Below, piece by piece: positions 50,477-60,900 of a stretch of DNA of 64,000 nt (the first letter of the stretch is position 1; each line of letters starts with the position of its first letter). The stretch lies in assembly GCA_021229015.1 (NCBI GenBank), contig CM037777.1, forward strand, positions 28,147,584 to 28,211,583, read 5' to 3'. This stretch comes from Solen grandis. Its lineage: Eukaryota; Mollusca; Bivalvia; Adapedonta; Solenidae. Under the pieces are notes generated by a model. That model worked only from the letters and a program-made list of their open reading frames with translations, did no database searches and was not told where the DNA came from. The position numbers were made by a program, and so were the translations under genes.

Positions 50477-51020
50477 AATAATTTGATTTATTGTTTTGAT
50501 TGATTTATAAACACTCTGAAAAGTAAAAGATTATATCATATTTGCAAATATTTCGCACAATTGTGAAGGGATTTATATGAAATTAAATCAGTGATGCAAT
50601 ACATTTGTAAATGACTCTACATCGTTAAAATCGTGATCATTAATATGCCTTAAATGATTATTTTGTTATTCTTGAGTAACTTGTAGTTTGTACATATAAC
50701 TCCATTGTCAAACGAGTGGCTTTTATTTATTTTTTATATAGTATCGTTATTTGTGTTATACCATACATTTTTGTAAAGAATATTTAAGTTAAAAGTGTTT
50801 TCGGATACCGTGCTGTTACAACCCGTTTTGCAATAACTCCCAACTTTGAAAACAAAATTCACAACGCACAAGAACATGGTCTTTAGTTTTGAACTTCTTT
50901 GCAATCAGGAACTTGCCCAGGTCGCCAACAACTGCAATTATATGCTTCATTAGACGCATAGACTTCTGTCCATAACACTGATTGCTACAACGTTACAGTT
51001 CAGTTAAACACTTTATTCAC

Positions 51021-51021
<1 letters not shown>

Positions 51022-51066
<45 letters not shown>
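51022..51066. repeat. (TA)n microsatellite
   Basis: An uninterrupted TA dinucleotide run of about 44 bp. Confidence 0.95.
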
Positions 51067-51069
<3 letters not shown>

Positions 51070-51177
51070 GTTTCGATCAAGTTTGAAATGGCATTAATCA
51101 AAGTCAGTGAAAGCTAGTGAAAAGATATACATATAAGGCATTAATAAAGGAAAAGAACGAGAGAAAGAAAAACAAAC

Positions 51178-52735
51178 AAGAGCTGTCCGTTAGACAGTGC
51201 GCTCGACTATTCTAATGCTTGTCAATGAAGAAATATATTCGCCCAGAGGCGGCGAACACCTAAAAAAAAATCTAGATGCCCGAGGGCAACATGTCGAGCC
51301 CGTTGCCTAAGGTGCCCCTTTTACCCCTAAATGTGATCCTGACCATGGAGCTTTAGGGACCCAACTCTTTAGTGCAACACATCATCTCATTGAGGCAAAA
51401 CTTACTGCAAAATCATTTCAGAATTCTGATCCAGAGAAAGTTTACAGCCCAAAAAAGCAAATCCAGCATGATGAACTTTACTTCTAAGTGTGACCTTGAC
51501 TTTGAAACTATGGACCCAGCTCTTGTGCTTAACACTTCGTATCATTTAGGCAAACATTACTGCCAACTTATTTGAAAATCATCCCATCCATGTCTAGGTT
51601 ACAGCACATACAAACAAATGACTTTTGACCTCTAAGTATGACGTTGACCTTTGAGATAGGGTCACAACTTTAATTGTACATGACTGTCCAATTGAGGTAA
51701 ACATAATAGCAAGTTTATTTGGAAATCCGGCGATCAACATCCAAGTTACAGCCCAGACGAGCAAATGACCTTTGACCTTCTGGGAGCTGCGGACCTTACT
51801 CTTGTAAGTACTCCGTCTCATTAAGGTTAACATAAGTGCCAAGTTACTTAAAAATCCTACTATCCATGTCTAAGTTAAAGCCCAGACAAGCAAATCAAAT
51901 TCCATGATCTTTTACTTCTAGGTGTGACATTGACCTTTGAGCTAGGGACAAAACTCTTGTGCCTAATTCTACGTCTAATTGAGGTTAACATATTTGAAAA
52001 TGCTGCGACCCATGTTTAAGTTACAGCATAGAAGAACAAATCCAACTCCATTACCTTTGACCCTATGTATGACCTTGAACTTTGAGTTCTTGTGTGCGGA
52101 CACCGTCTCACTTAGCTTGACATTTGAGTCAAATTATTTGAGAATCCCTCTATCAGCACGGACAAGCAAAAATGAACCTGTTTTTGATCTTTGATCTCAA
52201 GGTATGTCCTTGACCTTTGAACTATGATTCTTGTGCGCGACACATCGTCTCACTTAGCTTGACATTAGTGTCAGGTCATTTTAGAATCCCTAATTCTATG
52301 GCAAAGAAACAGCCCGGACAAGTTAAAATGAACTTGTTTTTGATCTTTGACCTCAAAGAATGACCTTTCAGTTTGAGCTAAACACACAGTTCTTACGCCT
52401 GACACAGCGTCTCATCATGGTGAAGATTAGTGCCAAGTTATTTTTAAATCTCCCCCAATAAAGTTATGGTCAAGACAAGCTGTTTTAGACTATTTTTTAC
52501 ATTTGACCTCTAAGTGTGACCTTGACCTTTGAGCTAAGCATACTGTTCTTGCGTGCGACACAGTGTCTCATCATGTTGGCAACATTTGTGCCAAGTAATT
52601 GTTAAATCCTCCCAATAATGACAGAGTATTGGTACGGAAAAGCATAATCCGGACGGCCGCACGCACGGACGCACTTACACTGTACTGCCATTGTGGCGAC
52701 TATGTCGAGCTCACCGCAAGCGGGCTCGACATAAA
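51178..52735. repeat. Modular element with ~140-150-bp tandem units (GACCTTTGACC type)
   Basis: Begins AAGAGCTGTCCGTTAGACAG and ends ATGTCGAGCTCACCGCAAGCGGGCTCGACAT (a hairpin). Between lie about eight related units carrying TGACCTTTGACC/TGTGACCTTGACC, ACTCTTGTG, CGTCTCAnTNAGG, GCCAAGTTATTT and AGTTACAGCCCAGACAAGC. The ORFs 51372-51575, 51594-51842 and 51979-52194 are translations of these units, not genes. Confidence 0.7.
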
Positions 52736-52870
52736 CTAAATTGAGATTCTAAGTCAGGAAAGGTGCATAATTCGGCCAAAATCCATGACAGAGTTATCCC
52801 TCTTGCCTACAGGTTAGGTGGTGGTTATATACAAGTATTCCAAGTTTCAAAACAATACCTTAAGGTTTTA
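52736..52870 (+). repeat. Unit of a ~140-bp dispersed repeat (related to 54181-54480)
   Basis: GATTCTAAGTCAGGAAAGGTGCATAA, TACAGGTTAGGTGGTGGTTATATACAAGTA and CAATACCTTAAGG recur with changes at 54181-54480, so one composite element may span 51178-54540 with later insertions between. Confidence 0.5.
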
Positions 52871-54180
52871 GAACTATAATACTCACTTTTGCAGATATGG
52901 ATTTGCTTGTTTCCCTTTTCAAGTTTACCCATTCAGACATATAAATATGTGTATATCGAGAAATTTCAAATTTAGAAGAGACCCCCGAATTTTGAAAAAT
53001 GACTGTAAATTCAAACATACAAAAAGCTGAAATCATCTCTATTTCTGTAAAAAAGTTGGTAAACATTTCTGAAAAAAGGCTAGTAAATAAAGGATATTAT
53101 ACTTGCGCAGGAAAAAAACTCATCTTTCATCCAGCACTATATTTTATAAGTTTAATCAATTGATTTTTGTAAGTGTACCCAGGTTTCGGAAATGCACATT
53201 TTGAGCAATGTGAATAATAATGCAAATGTTTATCTGAGTTGTTGATAATTGTAATATGTTGGAAAACAATGATGTTATACATCAAAGTTATCATATATCA
53301 TCATTAGAATCATATATTAAAAACATTTTACCATCTCATTTAAATTTAATTGCCCATCTAAGTATAGCCCTATTGCCCAGTCAAATCGGTTAAAACAATT
53401 AAACAAATATATGATATCACGAGAAATGGTCACAAAATGAAAAAAAAAAGCAAAAATTCTTAACAGAATGCTAATTAGGCACAGGTTATATGATAAAATG
53501 TCAGAATACAATACCAATTAATAACCTTTCGCATTTTTAATCATGAAATCGAGAAAAATGCAAGATACACTGCCAAAACAGGGATATACCCTGTATAATA
53601 AAATAAAACTTGAGTAAATTCATGGCTTTTATGTAATCATATTTGTTTTAAATAGACTGAGAAACAAGTTCAAACTTTACTCCAGAATAAAACGAAAATT
53701 TTCCCAAAAAAAAAAAGTTTTTCCAACTTCAACTAATCTCTATCTATTTCACTATCTACCTGGAAACTACACCATAGCTTAAACTTACACTAATTGTGTG
53801 ACCAAATGAACAATCACCAAATTTTCATCTTCTCCAAGGAATCGAATTTGGGACCTTATGTTTGCAAGGCGGATGCTATACCTCACAACCAAGGACTAAA
53901 CTGTAAGTATATTCATGTTACAGTAATGAAATGATAAAAATGCAGCTATCTACAGCAGTAACAATTGCTTTTTTTCTGTATGTGGCAACAAACTTATTTT
54001 TCCTCGTTTTCTTTCCCCGCTCAAATCAATGATGACGTCAAAACATCGGGAAATATCTTGAGGTCATGCGATATTACTAAAAATAGTTACTCACGGAAAT
54101 GTCCGATTCGTCGTTCGGACACCACAAATAGTGACGGTGTAAGTCGATGTTTACCGAAATTATTATAGTTCTGAATCCTT
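52871..54180. other. Non-coding DNA within a repeat-rich area
   Basis: AT-rich. The minus ORFs 52860-53066 and 53317-53517 and the plus ORF 53965-54168 lack domain character. Confidence 0.35.
53832..53906 (-). mobile_element. tRNA-like relic (possible SINE head)
   Basis: On the minus strand GGTTGTGAGGTATAGCATCCGCCTTGCAAAC precedes GGTCCCAAATTCGATTCC, the order and spacing of A- and B-box regions in a tRNA head. The B box departs from consensus and no intact cloverleaf is apparent. Confidence 0.3.
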
Positions 54181-54540
54181 AAGGGGTTCGGTGAAAAAGA
54201 GAGGTGGTACAAAAAACTAAGCCAAGATTCTAAATTAAAAAAGGGGCATGATTTGTTAAAAATCTGACAGTGTTAACCCCTCTTACCTACAGGTTGGGTG
54301 GTGGTCATATACAAGTACTTCAAGTTTCAAATAATACCTTACGGGGTTCAGTGAAAAAGTGAGGAGGTACAAAAAACTCAACTAAGATTCTAAGTAAAAA
54401 AGGGGCATGATTTGGTATAAAAAAAATACCTTAAGGGGTTCAATAATTAAGTGAGGCAGTACAAAAAATTAACCGTTACAGAGACGCCGACGCTCGGGTG
54501 TGTAGAATAGCCATCTTTATTCTTCGAATAGCCGAGCTAA
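54181..54540 (+). repeat. Two to three copies of a ~140-bp tandem unit and element end
   Basis: Units carry GGGGTTC(A/G)GTGAAAAAG(A/T)GAGG, GGTACAAAAAACT, AAGATTCTAA and AAAGGGGCATGATTTG. The last is followed by TTACAGAGACGCCGACGCTCGG and TTCTTCGAATAGCCGAGCT. The latter is an inverse of the AGCTCGGCTATTC type, weakly echoing GCTCGACTATTCTAATG near 51201. Confidence 0.5.
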
Positions 54541-54831
54541 AAACAGTGAAGGAGAAAAATAAAAAAAGAATAATTATTCAAATTGAATTAATTGTTGAAA
54601 TCGACAATGGGCTATTGAAGTAGTGTTTTTTTTTAACAACAACGTAAACCAAAAGCATCAGACACAGTTTTTTGTCAACTGCGATCTCGACTGATATATA
54701 TCCATCATTAGAATATATATATACAGATTGTATTCAATCATTGCTTGGACTGTAGCATAATCAAGTGTTTCTCTTCATCTTTGTGAAATCTGGACTTTGT
54801 GTGTGCCTGTGCTGGTGTGATTTTCTGAGCA

Positions 54832-54996
54832 ATGTACATGGGGGAGTCTAAACCCAAGGGCGCCAACAAAAGGACTCTGTCTGATAGTTCACCAGTTAGG
54901 GTAATTTACATCGACCCAAAGTCCTATAATCAAGGATTAAGAATACAGCAACCAAAACCTGTTCGAGATGCTAAGAAAAAACCTTTGAGTTTGTGA
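54832..54996 (+). CDS. 54-codon ORF, possible LINE ORF1 start
   Basis: A short intact frame begins ATG TAC ATG GGG and encodes a basic, Ser-rich peptide with KRTLSDSSPVRVIYIDP, ending LSL before TGA. Codon content is unlike the AT-rich flanks. The sequence style (basic stretch, KRTLSDSSP) resembles the start of an ORF1 protein of a non-LTR element. Its 3' part overlaps the end of the minus-strand LINE remnant (54930-55641), so it may be a chimera made by insertion. I cannot name a family. Confidence 0.25.
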   Translation: MYMGESKPKGANKRTLSDSSPVRVIYIDPKSYNQGLRIQQPKPVRDAKKKPLSL

Positions 54997-55641
54997 ACGT
55001 GAAGTTTGATATTTTGTTTTAGATAGCGTAATGTTATGTTTGCCTTTTTGTGATATTGTCTATGTTTCATGTCAGTGCAGTTGCTACTGTAACATAAAAT
55101 TAATTTGCAAAAGCTTTGTTCTATGGAGGAGGGGGTGTTGATAACGTGCTTACTTTTAGTAATGTGAATAAAATTGCACATTGATGGATTAAAGTGCATG
55201 TTCCATCTGTTCTCCCACACTTCTAATGATTCAAATTTATGCTAGAAAGTTTGTGTTTGGGTCTGTTTTGTTAAGGTCATGTAGATGGCATTGTCATCTG
55301 CAAGTAGTCGCACAGTTAAGGATATTTTTTTCATATATGTCATTACCATATTAAAATCAGAGAATTAGTCTTATGGTGATGTGGAGGACCAAGACCCATT
55401 CACCTCCACCTACTGAAAGTGCTTGTCCAAGAAGTTTTTTTATACACTGAAGTGTTTTATGGATTCATTCCAGAGAGAGAGAGAGAGAGAGCCTGTATAG
55501 AAGTTAAACCTTGTCGAATGCTTTTGAGAAATCAAGTGGTTTTCGGTCAGTTTGATATCTGTTATTCATCGATTTAAAGAGGTCTTCATAAAGTATCAGT
55601 AGATGAGTTATTTTTCTGAAACCATGTTGTAGCGCGTAAAA
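54930..55641 (-). pseudogene. LINE (jockey/CR1-like) reverse transcriptase remnant
   Basis: Reading away from the gap on the minus strand one finds LQHGFRK..SSTDTL, then DFSKAFDKV, then RLLADDNAIYMT, then LEVWENRWNMHFNPSMCNF with HITKSKHVI, then TLRYLKQNIK. These are, in order, the RT motifs 'QHGFR...T..L', 'DFSKAFDkV', the catalytic Y/L-ADD block, the 'W..kW.m.fN..KC...h' block and the 'LGfLkRNlk' block. Stops and frame changes interrupt it, and a GA microsatellite interrupts the frame near 55472-55491. It is cut at its 5' side by the N gap. The fragment is dead. Confidence 0.8.
55472..55491. repeat. (GA)n tract inside the LINE remnant
   Basis: A short AGAGAG run that breaks the reverse-transcriptase frame. 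Confidence 0.85.
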
Positions 55642-55741
55642 NNNNNNNNNNNNNNNNNNNNNNNNNNNNNNNNNNNNNNNNNNNNNNNNNNNNNNNNNNN
55701 NNNNNNNNNNNNNNNNNNNNNNNNNNNNNNNNNNNNNNNNN
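55642..55741. other. Assembly gap (100 N)
   Basis: Exactly 100 N. Its left edge truncates the LINE remnant. Confidence 1.
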
Positions 55742-56186
55742 TAAATTACATTTTATTGTTATCGAAAAGAAAATTAGTCTTATTATTCTAATTATTTAAA
55801 AACAACAAGCAACAAAAGTATAAAACAACAGCAGCATGAAAATAAAGTTATGTACTTTAAATTTTTGCCTTGGGTATAATTATTCGAATTTTACTATGGA
55901 AACTAATGACATGTCAGTCGTGTCGGTCGTTATATATCTAAAATATCAAATACGTGTACTGTTTTATTTAATAAAAAAAAAGTAAAACATAATTTGCCAT
56001 TATATAAAAGGTTCATAACAAGAACAATTAACCATGGCATCTGTACAAACGTTTACAATGTATAGTGGCTTTCAAGTTATTTTTTCCTTGACAAAGGCAA
56101 GTATTGGTTAAGAGTGACGTTATTTTTTTTAAATTAATAAATGGTTTATGAATAGAGTTTTCTGTTTGATGTTGCTGTTTTCTTCT
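55742..56186. other. Non-coding AT-rich DNA
   Basis: No gene or named repeat seen. Confidence 0.4.
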
Positions 56187-56284
56187 TCTTCTTCTTCTTC
56201 TTCTTCTTCTTCTTCTTCTTCTTCTTCTTCTTCGTCTTCTTCTTCTTCTTCTTCTTCGTCGTCTTCTTCTTCTTCTTCTTCTTC
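56187..56284. repeat. (TTC)n trinucleotide repeat
   Basis: About 98 bp of CTT/TTC units with a few GTC interruptions (TTCGTCTTC, TTCGTCGTC). Confidence 0.95.
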
Positions 56285-56572
56285 ATGCGATGTTTAAAAT
56301 CATCTGATGCGATACGTTAACATGGGCGCACTTTATTAAATTTTATACAAAACAGCTACTCAATCTGATTTAATCTTAATGAAGTGTCAAAATCGATCCA
56401 TAAAAACGTCCAATCTCCATATATGTACTGTTAATAATAATAATAACAACAACAACAATATCTGCAACGATACGTAAATGTGAATTTCAAATTTCAAATT
56501 AAAAACAATAATTAATTGAAACATTAAACTTAAACTACCATTTTTATTTATTTATTTATTTATTGCTAAGTC

Positions 56573-56645
56573 GCGATTTTTTTATTGCTAAGTCGCGACC
56601 GGGGATCGAACCCACGACCCCCGTTCCCCGAGGCATTCGCTCTTA
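56573..56645 (-). mobile_element. SINE family 2 head fragment, reverse
   Basis: The minus strand reads GAGCGAATGCCTCGGGGAACG followed by GGTCGTGGGTTCGATCCCCGG, the tRNA head of the family seen at 11540 (GAGCGTCCGCCTCGGGAGCG, GGTCGTGGGTCCGATCCCCGG). Body and tail are missing here. Confidence 0.65.
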
Positions 56646-56762
56646 TGTTATAATTCGCTTTACAAGTGACAACTCATTTTTGGTGGCAATCATTTAATTT
56701 TCTTGATTTAATTTAATTTCGTTTTTGAGTATTTGGATATAACGTATGGTTCATTTTTTTTT

Positions 56763-56785
56763 GGGGGGGGGGGGGGGGGGGGGGG
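56763..56785. repeat. Homopolymer (G)23
   Basis: A run of 23 G preceded by T8. Its length is unreliable. Confidence 0.9.
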
Positions 56786-56795
56786 CCGGGGGTTG

Positions 56796-56875
56796 AGACA
56801 AATATAGTGCTGCTTAATGCGATATCACGCCCTAGACCAGTGGTATAATGCCACGCCCCGTCATATGAGCGTTAA
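56796..56875 (-). mobile_element. SINE family 2 middle fragment, reverse
   Basis: The reverse complement contains GGTCTAGGGCGTGATATC and GCAGCACTATATTTGTCTCAA, matching the part of the 11540 copy around GTCTACGGCGTGATACAGC and GGCAGCACTATATCTGTCTCAA. It is not collinear with the head fragment at 56573, so it is a separate insertion or a rearranged copy. Confidence 0.5.
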
Positions 56876-57336
56876 GTACAATGGAGATAAATATTATTAT
56901 GAAACCGTTTGTAGAGTATATACATGTAATAAATTTAATAGTTTGAAATGTGTTGAAAAAAAGTTGAACCCACAATCCGAATCAAAGACAACTCCGTTAG
57001 AATTAAAGACGATTGCATTATATAAGTTGTTTCCCTTTAATCGTCCAGTATTTCTGCAGACACTTCGGTGTTTACTTAACAAGTAGAAAGCTTTAAAGCC
57101 GGTGCCTCAATGTTGGATAAAGTCGAACTTGTGGGTGATACAAGTTACACATTAATGCTCCATTTAAAACAAACCTGTGAAAAATATGAATTGTAAAATG
57201 ACCAAACGACATTTTTTTTTCTCAGACACGATTATCTGATACTGTACCTGTTAAAATAACTAAACCGACTTGATAAACTTGAGATAGAGCTATCTCGTTA
57301 TTCTAATGAAAAGTTTTGAAGTGTTCAACAGAATGG

Positions 57337-57378
<42 letters not shown>

Positions 57379-57592
57379 TTTACTTTCTCTTTCTTTCTCT
57401 GTGAGTGACAATAAAAAAAGTCAGTTGTTTGAAAAACATGTTTATTTTCGTCGAATTTAAATGCATAGAAAACAGCCGCTATGAAATATCACATGACCAA
57501 ACAAATCTCGAAAACATAATCTTGTTCTCTGTCCATGTCTTCCAGTATAGATTCAGGTTTTGAATTTTAATTTACAATTATCTACATCCCAT
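56876..57592. other. Non-coding DNA with (CT)n microsatellite
   Basis: A CT run with one TTT interruption lies at about 57339-57375. The ORFs 56817-57086 and 56897-57082 show no domain. Confidence 0.45.
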
Positions 57593-57792
57593 ATTGAAGT
57601 CTGTTTCATATATAATGCCACCCACTTGGAGCGCCAACACCTCCTTCATCAAGTCCCTCCCCAAATGCACCGCCCCGCCCCGCCCCACCCCCTTCCCAAC
57701 CCCAACCTTACTCCCTCTTCCCCTCCACTTCCTCTCCCCTCTTCCTCTTCCTCAACCTCATCTCCTCCCCCCCCCCCCCCATTTCTCTCTAC
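57593..57792 (-). other. GC-skewed, C-rich tract flanking candidate exon 3
   Basis: The plus strand is extremely C-rich, including a C14 run at 57767-57780. On the minus strand this gives Gly/Glu-rich text (GAGGAAGAGGAAGAGG). With the current run length the frame that leaves candidate exon 3 meets a stop after the G run. Two additional G would extend it through an acidic EVEEEEEG stretch. It may be exon sequence with a miscounted homopolymer or simply an intronic polypurine tract. Confidence 0.4.
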
Positions 57793-57868
57793 CCTTCTTC
57801 CTCTCTATTCTCTTGGCATCTTCAAAAATCTCGTTCATCAACTGTTCCTCCTCATCTGTGTACCTGAT
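57793..57868 (-). CDS. Candidate exon 3 of the stathmin-like gene
   Basis: After an AG acceptor (CGTTAAAG, AG at 57869-57870 on the plus coordinates) the minus strand opens a frame in phase 0, exactly the phase left by exon 2. It reads IRYTDEEEQLMNEIFEDAKR then IERKK. This is a highly charged, helix-prone segment of 25 codons ended by a GTAGAG donor at 57792-57791. In a stathmin the helical tubulin-binding region with 'AE.RRK'-type repeats would follow the DLTL segment, and EDAKRIERKK is compatible with that but not diagnostic. The pyrimidine tract is short and the donor is imperfect. Alternatively the exon runs on into the G-rich tract at 57593-57792. Later exons were not found, and the N gap lies only 2 kb further on. 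Confidence 0.35.
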
Positions 57869-58835
57869 CTTTAACGGTAGAAAGCATATAACATATATAC
57901 AATTTTCATACTTGCATCCCGCATCCATGATGTTTTATTTTATTCTCATTGATGAAATAGTGAGATGAAATCCATATCTCAGTGCTGCCGGAACTACTTT
58001 TTTACTCACCAAGGATATATAGCAGCATTTAGCATAAGATAAAAAAGATATTTGTTTGTTTTTAGTAAATATGGAATTTATCTCATCTCAACGTGATTTC
58101 ACATTTTTCCCTCGCTCGTGAAAATATTGAAACTATAACTAGCAACTCTCGAGGAGATACCTGTATATTCCATATTCACTCAAAACAAACAGATATCCTC
58201 TATATACTTGTAGAGAATCTCCTGGTTATATATAGACCTGAAATCAAAGGTTTCTAAAACCCATTTTCTATATACATGATGGGATTGGATACAAAAACGA
58301 GACAAATACCTGTGCATAAACTGGTTGTAATCAACCTGTGGCTTAAATCATGATATGGTTCAAATCGCAATCAGTTATTCATTTCAAAATAATAAATTTC
58401 ATTTAGAGTCAACATTAAATCTATATCTAAGATTATTACCATGCAAACATGCACCTCAAGTATATTTTCAAATATTTTAAATCATGTTTAATTTATTTAA
58501 AAAAAATCAATCCCAGAAAAATATTTGCTCTCAAAATAATTATATTCTTAAAATACCGGTATATTTGTGTATTCATAAATATGTTTATTGAATAAATATT
58601 TTTATATTGAACAAATATTTTTATTTGTACAGTTTTTCAACACTCCATACGCAGCAGTATGTACCAACTTCTATTTCTATTACCAATATCAACATCAAAT
58701 TTTAACCATGGAGAACCAGAGGCGAGTTGTTCACAAGAATCATTGCCTTGGCCGCTTTAGATCATTTAAGTCACCACGACTTTCACGTGCAATAAATGCG
58801 ACAAAGCGATGCAATCTATACAGAGTATACATATG

Positions 58836-59020
58836 AATCAAATCAACAGTCGTTATTTAGTAGTCATGTACATGCGGGCCGAAAGGTTGTGGATTCGAAG
58901 TCCGTTGAGGTTAAAACTTTTTCACGACCTTTCCAGGCGGTAAGTACTAGTCCAACCAAGGAATTGTCGAGATGGATTAGTATACGTTGTAAGAAAATGC
59001 TTCCCAATCGAGGTAAAATA
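58836..59020 (+). mobile_element. SINE family 3 copy
   Basis: A tRNA-like head containing the B-box-like GGTTGTGGATTCGAAGTCC (about 58885-58903) is followed by ACTAGTCCAACCAAGG, GTCGAGATGGATTAGTATACG and GTTGTAAGAAAATGCTTCCC, then AATCGAGGTAAAATA. The reverse copy at 9387-9567 shares head and tail. Confidence 0.6.
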
Positions 59021-59321
59021 ATTAAATTTTAACAAATAAAATGAATATTTTTTTTATTTAAAAAAAAGTTAGGAAATCCACTTTCTTCACAACAATAAAG
59101 ACAACTCATATATATACATGTATATTAATGTATTATTCCAGATAATCTGACTGATTTCGTGTATTATTTTCAATTTTCGAAAGTAACAGTATTACTGAGG
59201 GAACGGTACACAATTTGTAACGTTGCAATAACAACCATACATGTATAGCACTGGAGCGGGGACGGATTTTATAACTGTCTTTTGATGAATACAAGTAATG
59301 CTTTACATTTACAGCAAAACC

Positions 59322-59482
59322 TGTCTAAAGCGGTCAGATAATGGTACAAGAGAAAATGGCCGCTTAACAGGGGTGACCGCTAAATGAGCGTTAGATAACA
59401 AAAAGCTATAGTTTGGTAATATTAGAATTGGTCGCTAAACGCAGGTTGACCTCTTAATACATGTGGCCGCTAATACAGGTTC
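59322..59482. repeat. Foldback/MITE-like element (AAACCTGTCTAAAGCGG ends)
   Basis: Starts CAAAACCTGTCTAAAGCGGTCA and ends TGTGGCCGCTAATACAGGTTCAAC, so the ends are inverted copies of each other. The interior repeats ATGGCCGCTTAACAGGGGTGACCGC and GGTCGCTAAACGCAGGTTGACC, again in alternating orientation. No coding capacity. Confidence 0.55.
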
Positions 59483-59584
59483 AACAGTATTTATACATAC
59501 TAGTATATTACTGCTATACCAGATATAAGGGCGATGATTTTGGATCATATTTATTCCACATGATTGCAGAAGAACTGAACTTAC

Positions 59585-59715
59585 ATCAATCAAAGTCAGG
59601 TCGTCTTTCTTCTCCAGATTCTGGGCAAGGCGAGCTGGTACTTGGGCATCCTCCACTGCCCCACTCAACTCCACAACAAAGGCGATACCCTGGGATCCCA
59701 CTACAGGTTTCTGAC
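59585..59715 (-). CDS. Exon 2, stathmin-domain-like segment
   Basis: This 131-nt minus-strand exon has an excellent acceptor (TTGTTTCAG, AG at 59716-59717) and a consensus donor (GAT/GTAAGTTC at 59584-59579). It enters in phase 1, matching exon 1, and leaves in phase 0. It encodes QKPVVGSQGIAFVVELSGAV, then QVPARLAQNLEKKDDLTLID. The order 'G-x-AF-x-V-x-L-S', a Pro/Arg linker and 'KKDDLTL-D' parallels the N-terminal hairpin and helix start of stathmins (in stathmin 1, AFELILSP followed by KKKDLSLEEI). The stathmin domain sequesters tubulin dimers. Together with the lipid-anchor type N-terminus this suggests an STMND1-like protein. The call is from pattern similarity. The long tubulin-binding helix itself has not been seen, so a different protein with a stathmin-like start remains possible. 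Confidence 0.55.
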
Positions 59716-59774
59716 CTGAAACAATGATCGATGAATTGAAAAGTGTAATACGACATTGTGTGCTCCGTTTGGTT

Positions 59775-60047
59775 AAATACTGTAGAGGGGCCTCCGTGGC
59801 CGAAAAGGTAAGGTCGCTGACTAACACTCACTCAGCCCCTCACCGCGTGGGTTCGAATCCCGGCAGGGTCATTCGGATTTGCATGTGAGGAAGCCTTCCA
59901 GCTGGCTTGCGGAAGGTCGGTGGTTCTACTCGGATGCCTCCGTGCATTCGGGGTTACCCTCCACCTGTAATTAGCTGGACGTCGCTATATGACTGAAATA
60001 CTGTCGAAGCAACGGTAAACTCAAATAATCAAGTCAAATACTGTAGA
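59775..60047 (+). mobile_element. SINE family 1, full copy with 12-bp TSD
   Basis: The body is 59787-60035: GGGGCCTCCGTGGCCGAAAAG head, B box GGTTCGAATCC, GGAAGCCTTCCAGCTGGCTTG, TATGACTGAAATACTGTCG and a tail TCAAATAATCAAGTC. AAATACTGTAGA flanks it at 59775-59786 and 60036-60047. The right duplication is also the edge of the MITE at 60042-60240. Confidence 0.9.
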
Positions 60048-60240
60048 ATCATTAATTTTCGTGGGAGACTAATTTTCGTTGATTTCGTGGATTACTTTAT
60101 CCACGAATATTTATACCCACGAAAGAAAACTGTCTATTTCGTAGACCTCATGTTTTCTTGAACATGATTCCACGAATATATATACCAACGAAATCGATTT
60201 AATCACAGATGCCGCGAAATTTAATGATTTTGCATTTTAT
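60042..60240. mobile_element. MITE with TGTAGAATCATTAATTTTCG-type inverted ends
   Basis: Left end GAATCATTAATTTTCGTGGG; right end CCGCGAAATTTAATGATTTT, whose reverse complement is AAAATCATTAAATTTCGCGG. The interior alternates TTTCGTGG and CCACGAA words in both orientations, giving strong foldback potential. No ORF. Confidence 0.7.
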
Positions 60241-60860
60241 AGTTGATCCTGTATCTTTCGTTAAAACATGGAACCACGGGCCTCGGGCTCAGACCCAAGC
60301 TGGTCCTTTAGCCGGCTGGCCGTATAAAGGCGGTAACTATTTGTATTTTATGTAATGTGCTGTCTCTTTGTTTTCTTTTCTTCTTTCTTTCTTTACATGC
60401 ATCTCCTTTTTGAGTTAGTTCATTTTAATAACATATGCTGGATCTCTCATATTGACATACATGTATACGGTGATTGCGCGGTAAGTACCCAACACCAACA
60501 CCAGACTGTGTAAAATTTAAAAGACAAATAAAAAGAACCCAAAAAAGAAAAAAAACAGCAGCAATAAAAGCAAAAACAAAACCCGACTGCATAATTTACA
60601 ATACAACTTGTCTTTATTGTCGGAAAACACAACATGTAAACACAAGCTATGCTTACCCTTTGAATGCCACAACTTTAAATATTAAACACATTAGAAATAA
60701 TATCAAACGTTCATAACTCCAACTCAATGCAAGATTCACATAAACAAGATCAACATAATTTCTTTGTGATTACTTATTCATTGGAACCAACTCCCTGAAA
60801 AAGTTGCGTATTTTGGCCCAGTAGAGGCATTCAAAGAAACAGCCAGCGATCTTTAGTTTA

Positions 60861-60865
60861 AAACT

Positions 60866-60900
<35 letters not shown>

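Larger units (their letters stand above)
57869..59584 (-). other. Intron 2 of the stathmin-like gene (if exon 3 is right)
   Basis: About 1.7 kb, AT-rich. It contains a SINE family 3 copy at 58836-59020 and a foldback-like repeat at 59322-59482. The short frame 58588-58836 shows no recognisable domain. Confidence 0.35.

Noticed and set aside
57560..57968. Pro/Leu/Ser-rich plus-strand ORFs
   Set aside because: They are the shadow of the C-rich tract opposite candidate exon 3 and the polypurine run.
58588..58836. 82-aa ORF with a basic C-terminus
   Set aside because: AT-rich N-terminal half, no domain, no splice context, and it runs into a SINE copy.
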